Of a stretch of DNA of 64,000 bases, positions 25,180 through 33,931 are shown one piece after another; position 1 is the first letter of the stretch; every line of letters starts with the position of its first letter. The DNA is from Halomicrobium zhouii. Lineage in GTDB: Archaea > Halobacteriota > Halobacteria > Halobacteriales > Haloarculaceae. A program made the translations under genes and the position numbers. Under the pieces are notes generated by a model. It was not told the origin of the DNA. It saw only the letters and a list, made by a program, of their open reading frames with translations, and made no database searches. The stretch spans positions 372,001-436,000 of the forward strand of contig NZ_FOZK01000003.1 in the NCBI RefSeq assembly GCF_900114435.1. The letters are read 5' to 3'.

Positions 25180-25941
25180 ATGGGCGTCGAACCGGTCCCC
25201 GACGTGCCCGCGGCCGTCGCCGAGGGGGACGAGGAGCGGCTGTTGCTGATAGCCGATTTCCACGCCGGCATCGAGTCGGAGCTCCGGCGCGACGGCGTCG
25301 AACTCGCGAGTCAGGCCGAGAGCCGACGGGAGCGCTTGCTCGGACTCGTCGCCGAGACGGACCCGGACCGCCTCGTCGTCCTGGGGGACCTGGGCCACGA
25401 GATCGGCCAGTCGAAGGGCGTCGAGCGCGAGGAACTGACCGACCTCTTCGCGGCGCTGGACGTCCCCGTCACGGTCGCGAAAGGGAACCACGACGGCGAC
25501 GTCGAGGAACTCGTCCCCGAGGTCGACGCCGACGTGACGATCACGCCGACGGACGGCGCGCGAATCGGAAACATCGGCGTCGTCCACGGCCACACATGGC
25601 CGAGCGAGGACGTGCTCTCGGCCGACGTGGTCTGCGTCGGCCACGAACACCCCGTCGTCCGCCTGGAAGACGAGGTCGGCGGCCGCCGCGTCGAGCGCGT
25701 CTGGCTCCGCGGCGAACTGGATCCAATCACCTTCGAGGCCCACTACGACTGGGACCTAAACGAGGCCCCCGCCATCGGCGGCGACCTGGTCGTCTTCCCG
25801 GCGTTCAACGACCTCTCCAGCGGGACGTGGGTCAACGTCGAGGGCCAGGAGTTCCTTTCGCCGTTCCTGCCAGAGGGGCTGACCGGCGGCGAGGCGTACA
25901 TGCTCGACGGGACGCGGCTAGGGCCCTACGACCTGGTCTAG
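25180..25941 (+). CDS. RPA-operon metallophosphoesterase (COG1407, RPE-like)
   Basis: A 253-residue calcineurin-like phosphoesterase with the metal motifs in order: ADFHAG, VLGDLGHE, KGNHDGD, GHTWPSEDV and VGHEHP. It is the third gene of the haloarchaeal rpa1-rpap1-rpe operon, 4 nt after rpap, and is probably a nuclease or phosphatase linked to repair. Its stop overlaps by 4 nt the convergent gene at 25938. Confidence 0.92.
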   Translation: MGVEPVPDVPAAVAEGDEERLLLIADFHAGIESELRRDGVELASQAESRRERLLGLVAETDPDRLVVLGDLGHEIGQSKGVEREELTDLFAALDVPVTVAKGNHDGDVEELVPEVDADVTITPTDGARIGNIGVVHGHTWPSEDVLSADVVCVGHEHPVVRLEDEVGGRRVERVWLRGELDPITFEAHYDWDLNEAPAIGGDLVVFPAFNDLSSGTWVNVEGQEFLSPFLPEGLTGGEAYMLDGTRLGPYDLV

Positions 25942-26228
25942 CCCCACATGAGGTATCCAGAAACCACAGTGCCGGCGAGCGCGAGGACCTGTGAGACCAG
26001 TAGCCAATCGGGGACGTCGTCCGGCATGAACCGGTCGGGGTCGACGACGCCGACGAGTCCGCCAGCCATCGCGAGCCCGCAACAGGCGACGTAGAGAGCG
26101 CCCTGCCCGTCGGTGTAGTCGACCGACTTCACCCACGCCCAGTACAGCTGCGTCGCCCCGTAGAGAACCCAGACCAGCGAGACCAGTCGTGCGCGGTTCA
26201 CGACCGAACGATTTCGTGACGACCGCAT
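25938..26228 (-). CDS. Small membrane protein
   Basis: A 96-residue protein from the ATG at 26228 with three hydrophobic helices (about residues 12-30, 42-58, 74-94) and a short basic N-terminus (RSSRNRSVVNRAR), suggesting the N-terminus is cytoplasmic. No family recognised. It is convergent with the phosphoesterase and 26 nt downstream of a second small membrane protein. Confidence 0.65.
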   Translation of the reverse strand: MRSSRNRSVVNRARLVSLVWVLYGATQLYWAWVKSVDYTDGQGALYVACCGLAMAGGLVGVVDPDRFMPDDVPDWLLVSQVLALAGTVVSGYLMWG

Positions 26229-26254
26229 AACATTTGCTGGATAGTGTGATGCCG

Positions 26255-26518
26255 TCACGTCAGCGTCACGGCGACGCCAGCACCGAACAGCACGACGCCG
26301 ATACCGAGCAAGACGATCTTCCAGGTCGCCGGTTCGTCAGTGGAGACCAGATCGGGCCGGACCAGCGCGGCAGCGCTCGTGAGGAGCATACCGAGACCCG
26401 CGACGACGAACAGACCGGCCGTCAACGTGAGCGACGAGGAGAGCTGGACGCCGCCGAACACCAGTGCGAGCAAGCCGAACGTTCCAGAGAGCGCGTGGTA
26501 GAGTTGCGTCTTGTCCAT
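26255..26518 (-). CDS. Small membrane protein, paralogue A
   Basis: An 87-residue protein starting MDKTQLYHALSGTFGLLALV with three predicted helices (about 9-28, 32-52, 67-86). The loop after helix 2 reads ALVRPDLVSTDEPAT and lines up with AMVRPTTISDDRASP in the neighbouring protein at 26584, so the two look like diverged tandem duplicates. Function unknown. Confidence 0.65.
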   Translation of the reverse strand: MDKTQLYHALSGTFGLLALVFGGVQLSSSLTLTAGLFVVAGLGMLLTSAAALVRPDLVSTDEPATWKIVLLGIGVVLFGAGVAVTLT

Positions 26519-26583
26519 GCGAACGAGAGGCGTGTGAGGACGAAAAGGGCTGTGAAGGGGGTGCGGGCGACTCCCACCGGCGG

Positions 26584-26841
26584 TCACGCGAGGAGCACTA
26601 CCACGAGCAGCGTCAGACAGAACAACGCGAGGAGGCCGGAGAGTACCGGTGACGCCCGGTCGTCGGAGATAGTCGTCGGTCGAACCATCGCGACGAGGCC
26701 CGGCAAGAGCATCCCGACGCCGATGAGGACGAGGACCCAGGTCACGAGGCCCGCGTTCGGACCGACGTCGTCGACCAGGGTGAGAAGCCAGAGCCCGCCG
26801 GCCGCCGCGAGCAGCCCCGCGTTCACTCGGCGAGTGTCCAT
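26584..26841 (-). CDS. Small membrane protein, paralogue B
   Basis: An 85-residue protein starting MDTRRVNAGLLAAAGGLWLL, again three helices with the VRP..(I/V)S-type loop between helices 2 and 3. It resembles the product at 26255 in length, topology and loop motif. It is divergent from the Lhr helicase gene, with 76 bp between starts. Confidence 0.65.
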   Translation of the reverse strand: MDTRRVNAGLLAAAGGLWLLTLVDDVGPNAGLVTWVLVLIGVGMLLPGLVAMVRPTTISDDRASPVLSGLLALFCLTLLVVVLLA

Positions 26842-26917
26842 AGCGGGAGTGCCAGGACAGTTGACAAAAAGGTGGTGAACCACGCCGCTTAATCCGATCA
26901 AGCCCATACTCCTGCTG

Positions 26918-29749
26918 ATGACTGACGGGGTGACGGCGGGGGAGGCGGCCTTCACCGCGCTCGGCGAGGACGTCCGCTCGGCGCTGTCCGAGCGGGGCTT
27001 CTCGACGCCGACCGAGCCCCAGCGCCTGGCGATTCCGCCGCTTGCGTCCGGGAAGGACGGCCTCGTCATCGCCCCCACGGGCACCGGGAAGACGGAGACG
27101 GCGATGTTGCCTGTCTTCGACCAGCTGGCGAGGGAGGAGCGCTTCGGCATCGGCGCGCTGTACGTCACGCCGCTGCGGGCGCTCAACCGCGACATGCGCC
27201 AGCGGCTGGATTGGTGGGGCGAGACGCTCGACCTGCGCATCGACGTGCGCCACGGCGACACCACGGACTACCAGCGCCAGAAACAGGCGAACGACCCGCC
27301 GGACGTGCTCGTGACGACGCCGGAGACGATTCAGGCGATGCTGACCGGGTCGAAGCTCCGGACCGCGCTGGCGGACGTCGAGCACCTGATAATCGACGAG
27401 GTGCACGAACTGGCCGCCTCCAAGCGCGGGGCGCAGTTGACCGTCGCGATGGAGCGGGTACAGGAACTCAGCGGGCCGTTCCAGCGCATCGGGCTCTCGG
27501 CGACGGTGGGCGACCCTGAAGAGGTCGGCAGGTTCCTCACCGGCGGCGAGGACTGCGAGATAATCGAGGTCGACGTGGGCAGTCGGCTGGACGTGAACGT
27601 CGTCCAGCCCAGCGTCACCGAGGCGGACCAGCGACTGGCCAGCGAACTGGTGACCGACGCGGAGGTGGCGAGTCACGTCCGCTACATCGCGGACCTCATC
27701 GAGGCCAACGAGTCCGTCCTGCTGTTCGTCAACACGCGCCAGACAGCCGAGGCGCTCGGCTCGCGGTTCAAGGAACTGGGAACCAACATCGGCGTCCACC
27801 ACGGCTCGCTGTCCAAGGAGGCCCGCATCGACGTCGAGGACGCGTTCAAGGACGGCGAACTCGACGGGCTGCTGTGTACCTCCTCGATGGAACTGGGCAT
27901 CGACGTCGGCCACGTCGACCACGTGATCCAGTACGGCAGCCCCCGGCAGGTGTCGCGCCTGCTCCAGCGAGTCGGGCGGGCGGGCCACCGGCGCGACCTC
28001 GTGTCGTCGGGGACCGTCGTCACGACCCACGCCGACGACACGCTGGAGGGGCTGGCCATCACCCGGCAGGCGATGGACGGCGACGTCGAGCCCGCCGGCA
28101 TCCACGACGGGAGCCTCGACACCGTCGCCAACCAGGTCGCGGGGCTGATCATGGACAACGGCGAGATCCCCGCGATGGAGGCCTACGAGATAATCACCCG
28201 GGCCTACCCCTTCCGGGACCTCACCGTCGACCAGTTCGAGCAGGTAGTGCGGGAGATGGGGTCGAACCGGGTGATCTGGATCGACGAGGAGGAAGACACC
28301 CTGGAGAAACGCCAGGGCACCTGGCAGTACTTCTACCAGAACCTCTCGATGATCCCCGACGAGGCGACCTACGACGTGGAGGACGTGGCCTCGGGCAACC
28401 AGATCGGGACCCTCGACGAGAAGTTCGTGGTCAACTTCGCCACGCCGGGGGAGGTGTTCATCCAGCGCGGCGAGATGTGGAGAATTACGGAGATCGACGA
28501 AGAAGAGGAGACGGTGACGGTCTCGCCCATCGAGGATCCGGCCGGCGAGGTTCCCTCCTGGGTCGGCCAGGAGATTCCCGTGCCGCCGGACGTGGCTCGG
28601 GAGGTCGGGGAACTTCGTCGGGTGGCGGGGGGCCAGTTGCAGGGCGGCGCCTCGACGGAGCGCGTCGCGAAGGACCTGGAGACTCGCTACGACGCCGAGG
28701 CGCCGACCATCACCGCCGGGCTGGAACAACTCGAGAAGCACGAGCACGCGCTGCCGACGGACGAGGACGTCGTCGTCGAGATGCGCGGCCGGGAGGCCGT
28801 GGTCAACGCCTGCTTCGGTCACAAGATCAACGAGACCCTGGGTCGCACGCTGTCGGCCCTTTTGGGCCAGCGCGCCGGGTCGACCGTCGCGATGGAAGTC
28901 GACCCCTACCGCATCGAACTGGAACTTCCCAAGGGCATCAGCGGCGCCGACGCCGTCGAGATTCTCGAAACTACGGACCCCGACCACGTCGAGGCCATCA
29001 TCGAACTCAGCCTCAAGAACTCCGATGCGCTGAAGTTCAAGCTCGCGCAGGTCGCGGCCAAGTTCGGGACGCTCAAGCGCTGGCGCGGGAAGGGCTCGAC
29101 GAGCTTCGGCCGCGACCGGCTGGCGTCGGCGCTCGAAGACACGCCCATCTACGACGAGGCCGTCCGCGAGGTGTTCCACGAGGACCTGGCCGTCGAGGCG
29201 ACGAAGGAAGTCCTGCGGGACATTCAGGACGGCACCGTCGGGCTGGAGACCGTCGGCGACCGGACGCCCATCGGACTGGGCGGCAAGTCCGCCAGCCGGG
29301 AACTCCTCTCGCCCGAGCACGCCGACGCCAGCGTCATCCAGACCGTCCGCGAGCGCATCCAGGACGACCGCGTCATCCTGTTCTGTCTCCACTGCCAGGA
29401 CTGGCAGCGGACGACGAAGGTGAGCCGGGTGCGCGACCAGCCGGACTGCCCCGACTGTGGCTCCACCCGCATCGCCGCGCTGAACCCCTGGGCCGACGAA
29501 GTCGTCTCGGCCGTCAAGTCCGGCGACAAGGACGAGGAACAGGAGAAGATGACCCAGCGGGCGTATCGCTCCGCCTCCCTGGTCCAGACTCACGGGAAGA
29601 AAGCCGTCATCGCGCTCGCGGCGAGAGGCGTCGGTCCGCACAACGCCGCCCGGATCATCAACAAGCTCCGCGAGGACGAGGACGAATTCTACCGGGACAT
29701 CCTCGCCCAGGAACGGGAGTACGCCCGCACCAAGTCCTTCTGGGGCTGA
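26918..29749 (+). CDS. lhr: Lhr-type ATP-dependent helicase
   Basis: A 943-residue superfamily 2 helicase. RecA domain 1 has Walker A APTGTGKTE (~residue 53), the DEVH box IIDEVHELA (~160) and motif III SAT. RecA domain 2 has motif IV LLFVNTRQTAE and motif VI QRVGRAGHRRD. The Lhr core winged helix and beta sheet follow, and a C-terminal Cys4 knuckle (CLHC and CPDCG near residues 830-850) is present. Lhr proteins unwind DNA-RNA hybrids and branched DNA in repair. TATA-like CTTAAT is 27 nt before the ATG. Confidence 0.94.
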   Translation: MTDGVTAGEAAFTALGEDVRSALSERGFSTPTEPQRLAIPPLASGKDGLVIAPTGTGKTETAMLPVFDQLAREERFGIGALYVTPLRALNRDMRQRLDWWGETLDLRIDVRHGDTTDYQRQKQANDPPDVLVTTPETIQAMLTGSKLRTALADVEHLIIDEVHELAASKRGAQLTVAMERVQELSGPFQRIGLSATVGDPEEVGRFLTGGEDCEIIEVDVGSRLDVNVVQPSVTEADQRLASELVTDAEVASHVRYIADLIEANESVLLFVNTRQTAEALGSRFKELGTNIGVHHGSLSKEARIDVEDAFKDGELDGLLCTSSMELGIDVGHVDHVIQYGSPRQVSRLLQRVGRAGHRRDLVSSGTVVTTHADDTLEGLAITRQAMDGDVEPAGIHDGSLDTVANQVAGLIMDNGEIPAMEAYEIITRAYPFRDLTVDQFEQVVREMGSNRVIWIDEEEDTLEKRQGTWQYFYQNLSMIPDEATYDVEDVASGNQIGTLDEKFVVNFATPGEVFIQRGEMWRITEIDEEEETVTVSPIEDPAGEVPSWVGQEIPVPPDVAREVGELRRVAGGQLQGGASTERVAKDLETRYDAEAPTITAGLEQLEKHEHALPTDEDVVVEMRGREAVVNACFGHKINETLGRTLSALLGQRAGSTVAMEVDPYRIELELPKGISGADAVEILETTDPDHVEAIIELSLKNSDALKFKLAQVAAKFGTLKRWRGKGSTSFGRDRLASALEDTPIYDEAVREVFHEDLAVEATKEVLRDIQDGTVGLETVGDRTPIGLGGKSASRELLSPEHADASVIQTVRERIQDDRVILFCLHCQDWQRTTKVSRVRDQPDCPDCGSTRIAALNPWADEVVSAVKSGDKDEEQEKMTQRAYRSASLVQTHGKKAVIALAARGVGPHNAARIINKLREDEDEFYRDILAQEREYARTKSFWG

Positions 29750-29830
29750 CGGGCGGTCCCACTTACGTCCCCGATATCGACCGCTGATCCGGCCCGAGAC
29801 GTTATTTCCGGGGCCGAGAGAGAAGCGGCC

Positions 29831-30649
29831 ATGGACGGGGAGAGACGACGGTTACTGGTGGGGACCGCCGGCGGACTGGCCGCGCTCGCGGGCTGTTCGT
29901 CGCCGTTCGAGTTCGGATCGAGCGGGTCGGACGCGACGGGGGAAGGCGGTAGTCAGAACCTCGGCGACGGCTATCACGCACCGTCACTGGAGGAGCGCCC
30001 GGATGGCTGGGAAGTCACGGACACCCGGCGCTCGACGTTCGAGCGCGAGAAATTCGGGGTCGGCGTGAAGGGGTACGCGTCGACGAAGGTGTACGAGGAG
30101 ACAGCGCTCCGCGAGGCCGTTTCAGAGAAGACGCGGGGGCAGTTCGACGGCCGCCTGGCAACCTTCTTCGCGACGAAGATCAACCTGACCGGCGAGGCGA
30201 CCGCGGCGGCCGGCGTCGACCGGATATCCGAGTTCGCGAAGGACCGGTTCGAGGGGGAACTCGACAACCAGAACCTGGGGAACGTCAGGGAAGTCGAACC
30301 CGGTGGATCGACGCCCGACGTCGGCGGCGAGGTGTACGAGTACCGCGGCGAGTACGAGACGCCGGAGATCAGTCGGACGGTCGACGTCCCCGACGTCGGG
30401 ACGCGGGAACTCGTCATCCCGGCCGACACGCTCCCGGTCGCGGGCCTCGTCAGCGTCTGGAAACCGAGCAACGGCGTCGCCTACGTCGGTGGCGGGGCCT
30501 TCCCGGCGGCGAACTACGCGCAGGAAGACACCATCTCGATAACGAGCGAGGCCGGCGACGGTATCGACCTGGTCGTCAGAGTGAACCTCGGCATCGATCC
30601 GGGGGCGCTCCGCAGCGACGTCGTCACGATGACGGAGCAGGTCGGGTGA
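29831..30649 (+). CDS. Tat lipoprotein, DUF6517-like
   Basis: A 272-residue exported protein: ERRRLLVGTAGGLAALAGC is a Tat signal with lipobox Cys at about residue 22. The mature part is beta-rich with a WEVTDTRRSTFEREKFGVGVKG block and no cofactor motif. It is like a haloarchaeal family of surface lipoproteins of unknown role (DUF6517 as I recall). It lies between lhr and the MutS-like gene on the same strand, with its own spacing of 82 bp. Confidence 0.7.
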   Translation: MDGERRRLLVGTAGGLAALAGCSSPFEFGSSGSDATGEGGSQNLGDGYHAPSLEERPDGWEVTDTRRSTFEREKFGVGVKGYASTKVYEETALREAVSEKTRGQFDGRLATFFATKINLTGEATAAAGVDRISEFAKDRFEGELDNQNLGNVREVEPGGSTPDVGGEVYEYRGEYETPEISRTVDVPDVGTRELVIPADTLPVAGLVSVWKPSNGVAYVGGGAFPAANYAQEDTISITSEAGDGIDLVVRVNLGIDPGALRSDVVTMTEQVG

Positions 30650-30685
30650 GAAACGCCTAAACCGGCCGACGGTCAGGGTGCGTAC

Positions 30686-32440
30686 ATGCGACTGGAGGAG
30701 TACTGGGGCATCGGCCCGAAGACGTCCGATCTGCTGACCGAGGAGCTGGGGATAGAGCGGGCCGTCGACGCCATCGAGTCGACGGACACGCGCGCGCTGA
30801 CCGAGGCCGGCCTCTCACGCGGGCGGGCGACCAGGATCCTCCGGCGGGCGACGGGGAAGGAGGCGATGGATCTCCTGGCGACCCGCGACACCCGCGACGT
30901 GTACAAGGAGTTGCTCCAGATGGCCGAGGAGCACGCCGTCACCGAGCGGGCCGCGGACAGTATCCGCGTCCTCACGCCGCTCCCGACCCAGGAGGCGATG
31001 GAGGAGCGCCTGGACGAGGTCGAAGCCGCCTGCGACGCGTGGACCGCGCTCGACGACGAAACCCAGCGGACCGTGCTGGCGGCGTTCACCAAGTACGACG
31101 GCGGCGGCGGCGAACTCGCGGCCGTCCGGACCGCCATCGCACTGAAGGAAACGGGCGTCGAGTCGGGCGTGTTCGCGCCGCTCGCCGAACTTGACGCCGA
31201 CGCGCTGGCGGACGCCGCCCGCGCGCTCGCCGGCCTGCGTGGCGAGAGCGACCGGGTCGGTGAGGGCGCCGACGACGAACTCGACCGGCTCCGGGAGCAA
31301 CTGGGCCGCGTCGAAGACCTGGCAGCGGACTCGATGACCGTGGTCGAGGAGCTCCAGGAGAGCGCCCGCCGCCCGGACGAGTTCCAGGACGCGTTCGTCC
31401 GCCACGTCACGTCGGAGAGCGAGGTCGACGTCGGTCGCGTCCGTGAGGCAACGCCGGACCAGGCCACAGACGCGCAGGACTTCGTCGACGCTGCACTCCG
31501 CTCGCTCGTCCAGAATCTCCGGTCGGCCGTCGAAGAGCGCGAGGAGACGGTCGCCGCGACGCTGGAAGACGACCTCGCCGACGCGCGCAAATCGGTCGAC
31601 GCCGCTGTGACGGCGGTCGACGACGTCGCGCTGTACGTCTCGCTGGCCCGTTTCGCCGTCGCCTACGACCTCACGCGGCCGTCGTTCGTCGACGACCGGC
31701 AGGTCGTCGCCATCCAAAACGCGACGAACCTGTTCCTCGTCGAGGGCGGCCTGTCGGTCCAGCCCATCAGCTACGCCGTCGGCGACCACGAACTGGACGC
31801 GGGCCGGGACCTCCCCACTGGAGACCGCGTCGCCGTCCTCACCGGGGCGAACTCCGGCGGGAAGACGACGCTGCTGGAGACGCTCTGCCAGGTCCAGTTG
31901 CTCGCCCAGATGGGGCTGCCCGTCCCCGCCGACCAGGCGGAGGTCAGCGTCGTCGACACCGTCGTCTTCCACCGACGTCACGCGAGTTTCAATGCGGGCG
32001 TCCTGGAATCGACGCTCCGCTCCGTCGTCCCGCCAGTGACCAGCGGCGGGCGCACGCTGATGCTCGTCGACGAGTTCGAGGCCATCACCGAGCCGGGCAG
32101 CGCCGCGAACCTGCTCCACGGCCTCGTCACGCTCACGGTCGAACGCGACGCGCTGGGCGTGTTCGTCACGCACCTCGCGGACGACCTGCAACCCCTTCCC
32201 GACGCGGCCCGCACGGACGGCATCTTCGCCGAGGGGCTGAGCCAGGACCTGGAACTGCAGGTGGACTACCAGCCGCGCTTCCGGACCGTCGGCAAGTCGA
32301 CGCCGGAGTTCATCGTCTCCCGCCTCGTCGCCAACGCCGCCGACCCGACCGAGCGCTCCGGTTTCGAGACGCTGGCCCAGGCCGTCGGCGAGGAGGCCGT
32401 CCAGCGGACCCTCTCCGACGCGCGCTGGACTGGCGAGTGA
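30686..32440 (+). CDS. MutS-family ATPase, archaeal
   Basis: A 584-residue protein starting MRLEEYWGIGPKTSDLL, an N-terminal helix-hairpin-helix. A long coiled-coil lever (about residues 100-320) leads to the MutS ATPase: Walker A GANSGGKTTLLE (~385), then the Q-loop region, Walker B LMLVDEFEA (~456) and a THLADDL switch. It lacks the mismatch-recognition domain of MutS1, so it is a MutS5/MutS2-like archaeal protein. Role in recombination or repair is inferred. CCTAAACC lies 27 nt before the ATG. Confidence 0.88.
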   Translation: MRLEEYWGIGPKTSDLLTEELGIERAVDAIESTDTRALTEAGLSRGRATRILRRATGKEAMDLLATRDTRDVYKELLQMAEEHAVTERAADSIRVLTPLPTQEAMEERLDEVEAACDAWTALDDETQRTVLAAFTKYDGGGGELAAVRTAIALKETGVESGVFAPLAELDADALADAARALAGLRGESDRVGEGADDELDRLREQLGRVEDLAADSMTVVEELQESARRPDEFQDAFVRHVTSESEVDVGRVREATPDQATDAQDFVDAALRSLVQNLRSAVEEREETVAATLEDDLADARKSVDAAVTAVDDVALYVSLARFAVAYDLTRPSFVDDRQVVAIQNATNLFLVEGGLSVQPISYAVGDHELDAGRDLPTGDRVAVLTGANSGGKTTLLETLCQVQLLAQMGLPVPADQAEVSVVDTVVFHRRHASFNAGVLESTLRSVVPPVTSGGRTLMLVDEFEAITEPGSAANLLHGLVTLTVERDALGVFVTHLADDLQPLPDAARTDGIFAEGLSQDLELQVDYQPRFRTVGKSTPEFIVSRLVANAADPTERSGFETLAQAVGEEAVQRTLSDARWTGE

Positions 32441-33166
32441 TCGATTTTGTCGCGGCGAAGTAACTCTCCGTTGTTTTCGCGCGTTTGGCCCAGGGAAAGG
32501 GGTGTCGACGCCGCGTGAGCCGCGGCGCCGAAGCGGACAGACGGTCCGTCGCGTGGCAAGAGCGACGGTCCGTGGATACCACGACAAGACACTGCTGGGA
32601 TGCAGGCACGGGTCGCCCCGCGCCCGACAGGTTCGGTGTGTGTGGTATCCGCCGATACGGTTGACTTGCTTGCAGAGCGGCCGGGGGACCGGCCGCGGGA
32701 GCGGGTGGGGTTCGGACACTCGGACCGGACGGCATCCGTCCCACCCGTCGTCGGGACGCGAGGACGACGGGCGGGCAGTTCTGCGTTCTGGATGCACGTC
32801 CGCTCCAGTTCGGGAGAGGTGCGACGTGGGTTTTGTTACTCCCTCGATACCGGCAGCGTCAGCGGTCGCTACTACCTGCCAGTCGGTTCGAAGGCGGTGC
32901 CTGCGCGCTCTCTGATCCCGGAAGGCAGCCCCTGTCCGGAGAGTGAATGCTTCACGCCAGGAGTCGAAGCCGGGAGACGGCGCGGGCCGTCGTCCGCCGA
33001 TAGACTCACTCCGTTCGTCTCCCGAGCCCGGCCTCTCACAGCTCGGCCGGACGCCGATAGACTCACTCCGTTCGTCTATCGAGCCCACGCTCACTTCGTT
33101 CGCGTGGACGCCGGCAGACTCGCGGAGTCGAGAACGGATGGGAGATGGTTGCGAGCGATACGCCGG
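32441..33166. other. 726-bp stretch without a supported gene
   Basis: Reading frames crossing this stretch have no recognisable protein and poor codon bias. It holds several strong hairpins, for example GCGGCCG...CGGCCGC near 32680-32700, a 26-bp direct repeat (32995-33020 and 33052-33077), and a run of three hairpins at 32996-33107. No RNase P RNA or SRP RNA consensus could be found by eye. Confidence 0.5.
32995..33077. repeat. 26-bp direct repeat
   Basis: Bases 32995-33020 are repeated exactly at 33052-33077, 57 bp apart. Each copy contains the 11-base core TCACTCCGTTC. In the second copy the repeat runs into a perfect 8-bp inverted repeat (33055-33062 with 33074-33081). Confidence 0.9.
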
Positions 33167-33481
33167 TCATTCGCCCCCGTCGACGACGAGGCCGTTCACG
33201 TCGGTGACGCCGAACCCGTCTTCGAGGGTGGCTTCGACCGTGGCCGGCCTGTCGTCCGCGTCGGCGGGGACCTCGGCCGTGAGTCGGGCGTCCGCGTCGA
33301 CGCGGATGTCCGTCCACGTCGGTCGGACCGACGTGACGCGCTCGACGGTCACCGCCGTGACGCCGTCGACGTTCGCGAGGACGTCGGCGACGCCCGATTC
33401 GAGGTTGCCGGCCTCGCCGCGCGGGACGCGCAACGAGACGTCGACCGATGCGTCGACAGGGGTAGTCGCTTGTAGCGACAT
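33167..33481 (-). CDS. Hypothetical haloarchaeal protein
   Basis: A 104-residue protein starting MSLQATTPVDASVDVSLRVP. It has an alternating strand/helix pattern (VSLRVPRGEAGNLESGVADVL, VTAVTVERVTSVRPTWTDIRV, ATVEATLEDGFGV) suggesting a ferredoxin-like fold. Codon use is high-GC3 as in real genes. I associate it with a conserved haloarchaeal family of unknown function. The sequence before its ATG contains a tRNA-like T-arm (33491-33507). Confidence 0.65.
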   Translation of the reverse strand: MSLQATTPVDASVDVSLRVPRGEAGNLESGVADVLANVDGVTAVTVERVTSVRPTWTDIRVDADARLTAEVPADADDRPATVEATLEDGFGVTDVNGLVVDGGE

Positions 33482-33931
33482 AGGCTTCCGCCGCGATTCG
33501 AACGCGGGCGCGGCCTGCGAGGCCGCGTCGTGCCTGTCACGCGGGAGCGTGTCGCCGCGAGTCCCCCACGAGACAGTGATGCCTCTGGCGAGCGGGAGAC
33601 GCGCGGCTGTCAGCGCCGCGGCCCGGATGGACCGCGTCCGTTGCTCGGCAGCCGGGCGCTGCCGACACCCGGAAGGGTGCCACCACGACTCGGCGCCGTG
33701 GATTCGACCGTCCCACCGGGAATCGAACCCGGCTCTCGGGGCGGACGCCCCGCGTGCTAGCCAGTTACACCGTGGGACTGTTCGGGAGAACGGGCCTGGA
33801 CCGCCCACGACCCACGCTCGCCGAGCGCTGGCGCGTGGCAACGTGCGCGATCCGGTGGCGGACGGACCGCACCGTGGCCACCAGTGGAAGGCAACGTGAA
33901 AAGTCGCCGGCGGCCCGCGTCCCGAAGTCGT
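33482..33931. other. 450-bp noncoding stretch with tRNA-like remnants
   Basis: No protein gene is supported. On the minus strand it contains an isolated T-arm plus hairpin (33484-33526), a near-complete cloverleaf (33710-33778) and a GGGTG...CACCC hairpin (about 33667-33681). It separates the genes at 33167 and 33932. Confidence 0.5.
33710..33778 (-). pseudogene. tRNA-like cloverleaf, probably a decayed tRNA gene
   Basis: Minus strand: acceptor GTCCCA (33778-33773) pairs with TGGGAC (33715-33710). The D-stem GTGT/GCAC, anticodon stem CGGGG/CCCCG (33752-33748 and 33741-33737) and T-arm CCGGG-TTCGATT-CCCGG (33732-33716) are all fully paired. Faults are a 6-base anticodon loop (CGTCCG), no U33, C instead of U at position 8, and an unpaired first acceptor position. 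It may be a pseudo-tRNA or a divergent element-borne tRNA. Confidence 0.5.

Noticed and set aside
26255-29641. Very long minus-strand open frame (over 1100 codons) opposite lhr
   Set aside because: It mirrors the codon-position GC bias of the lhr gene. Its product is Arg/Val/Asp-rich with no domain; only the last 87 codons (26255-26518) look real.
32900-32935. CCGGAAGGCAGCC, thought to be an SRP RNA helix 8
   Set aside because: The archaeal consensus needs a GGAGCAG-like asymmetric loop, which is absent, and the surrounding pairing does not form the SRP S domain.
32995-33077. Possible CRISPR array
   Set aside because: There are only two copies of the 26-bp repeat with one spacer, no third repeat and no cas genes in the window.
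30815-33094. Long minus-strand open frame opposite the MutS-like gene
   Set aside because: It is a GC-bias shadow; the composition is abnormal and it crosses the noncoding repeats.
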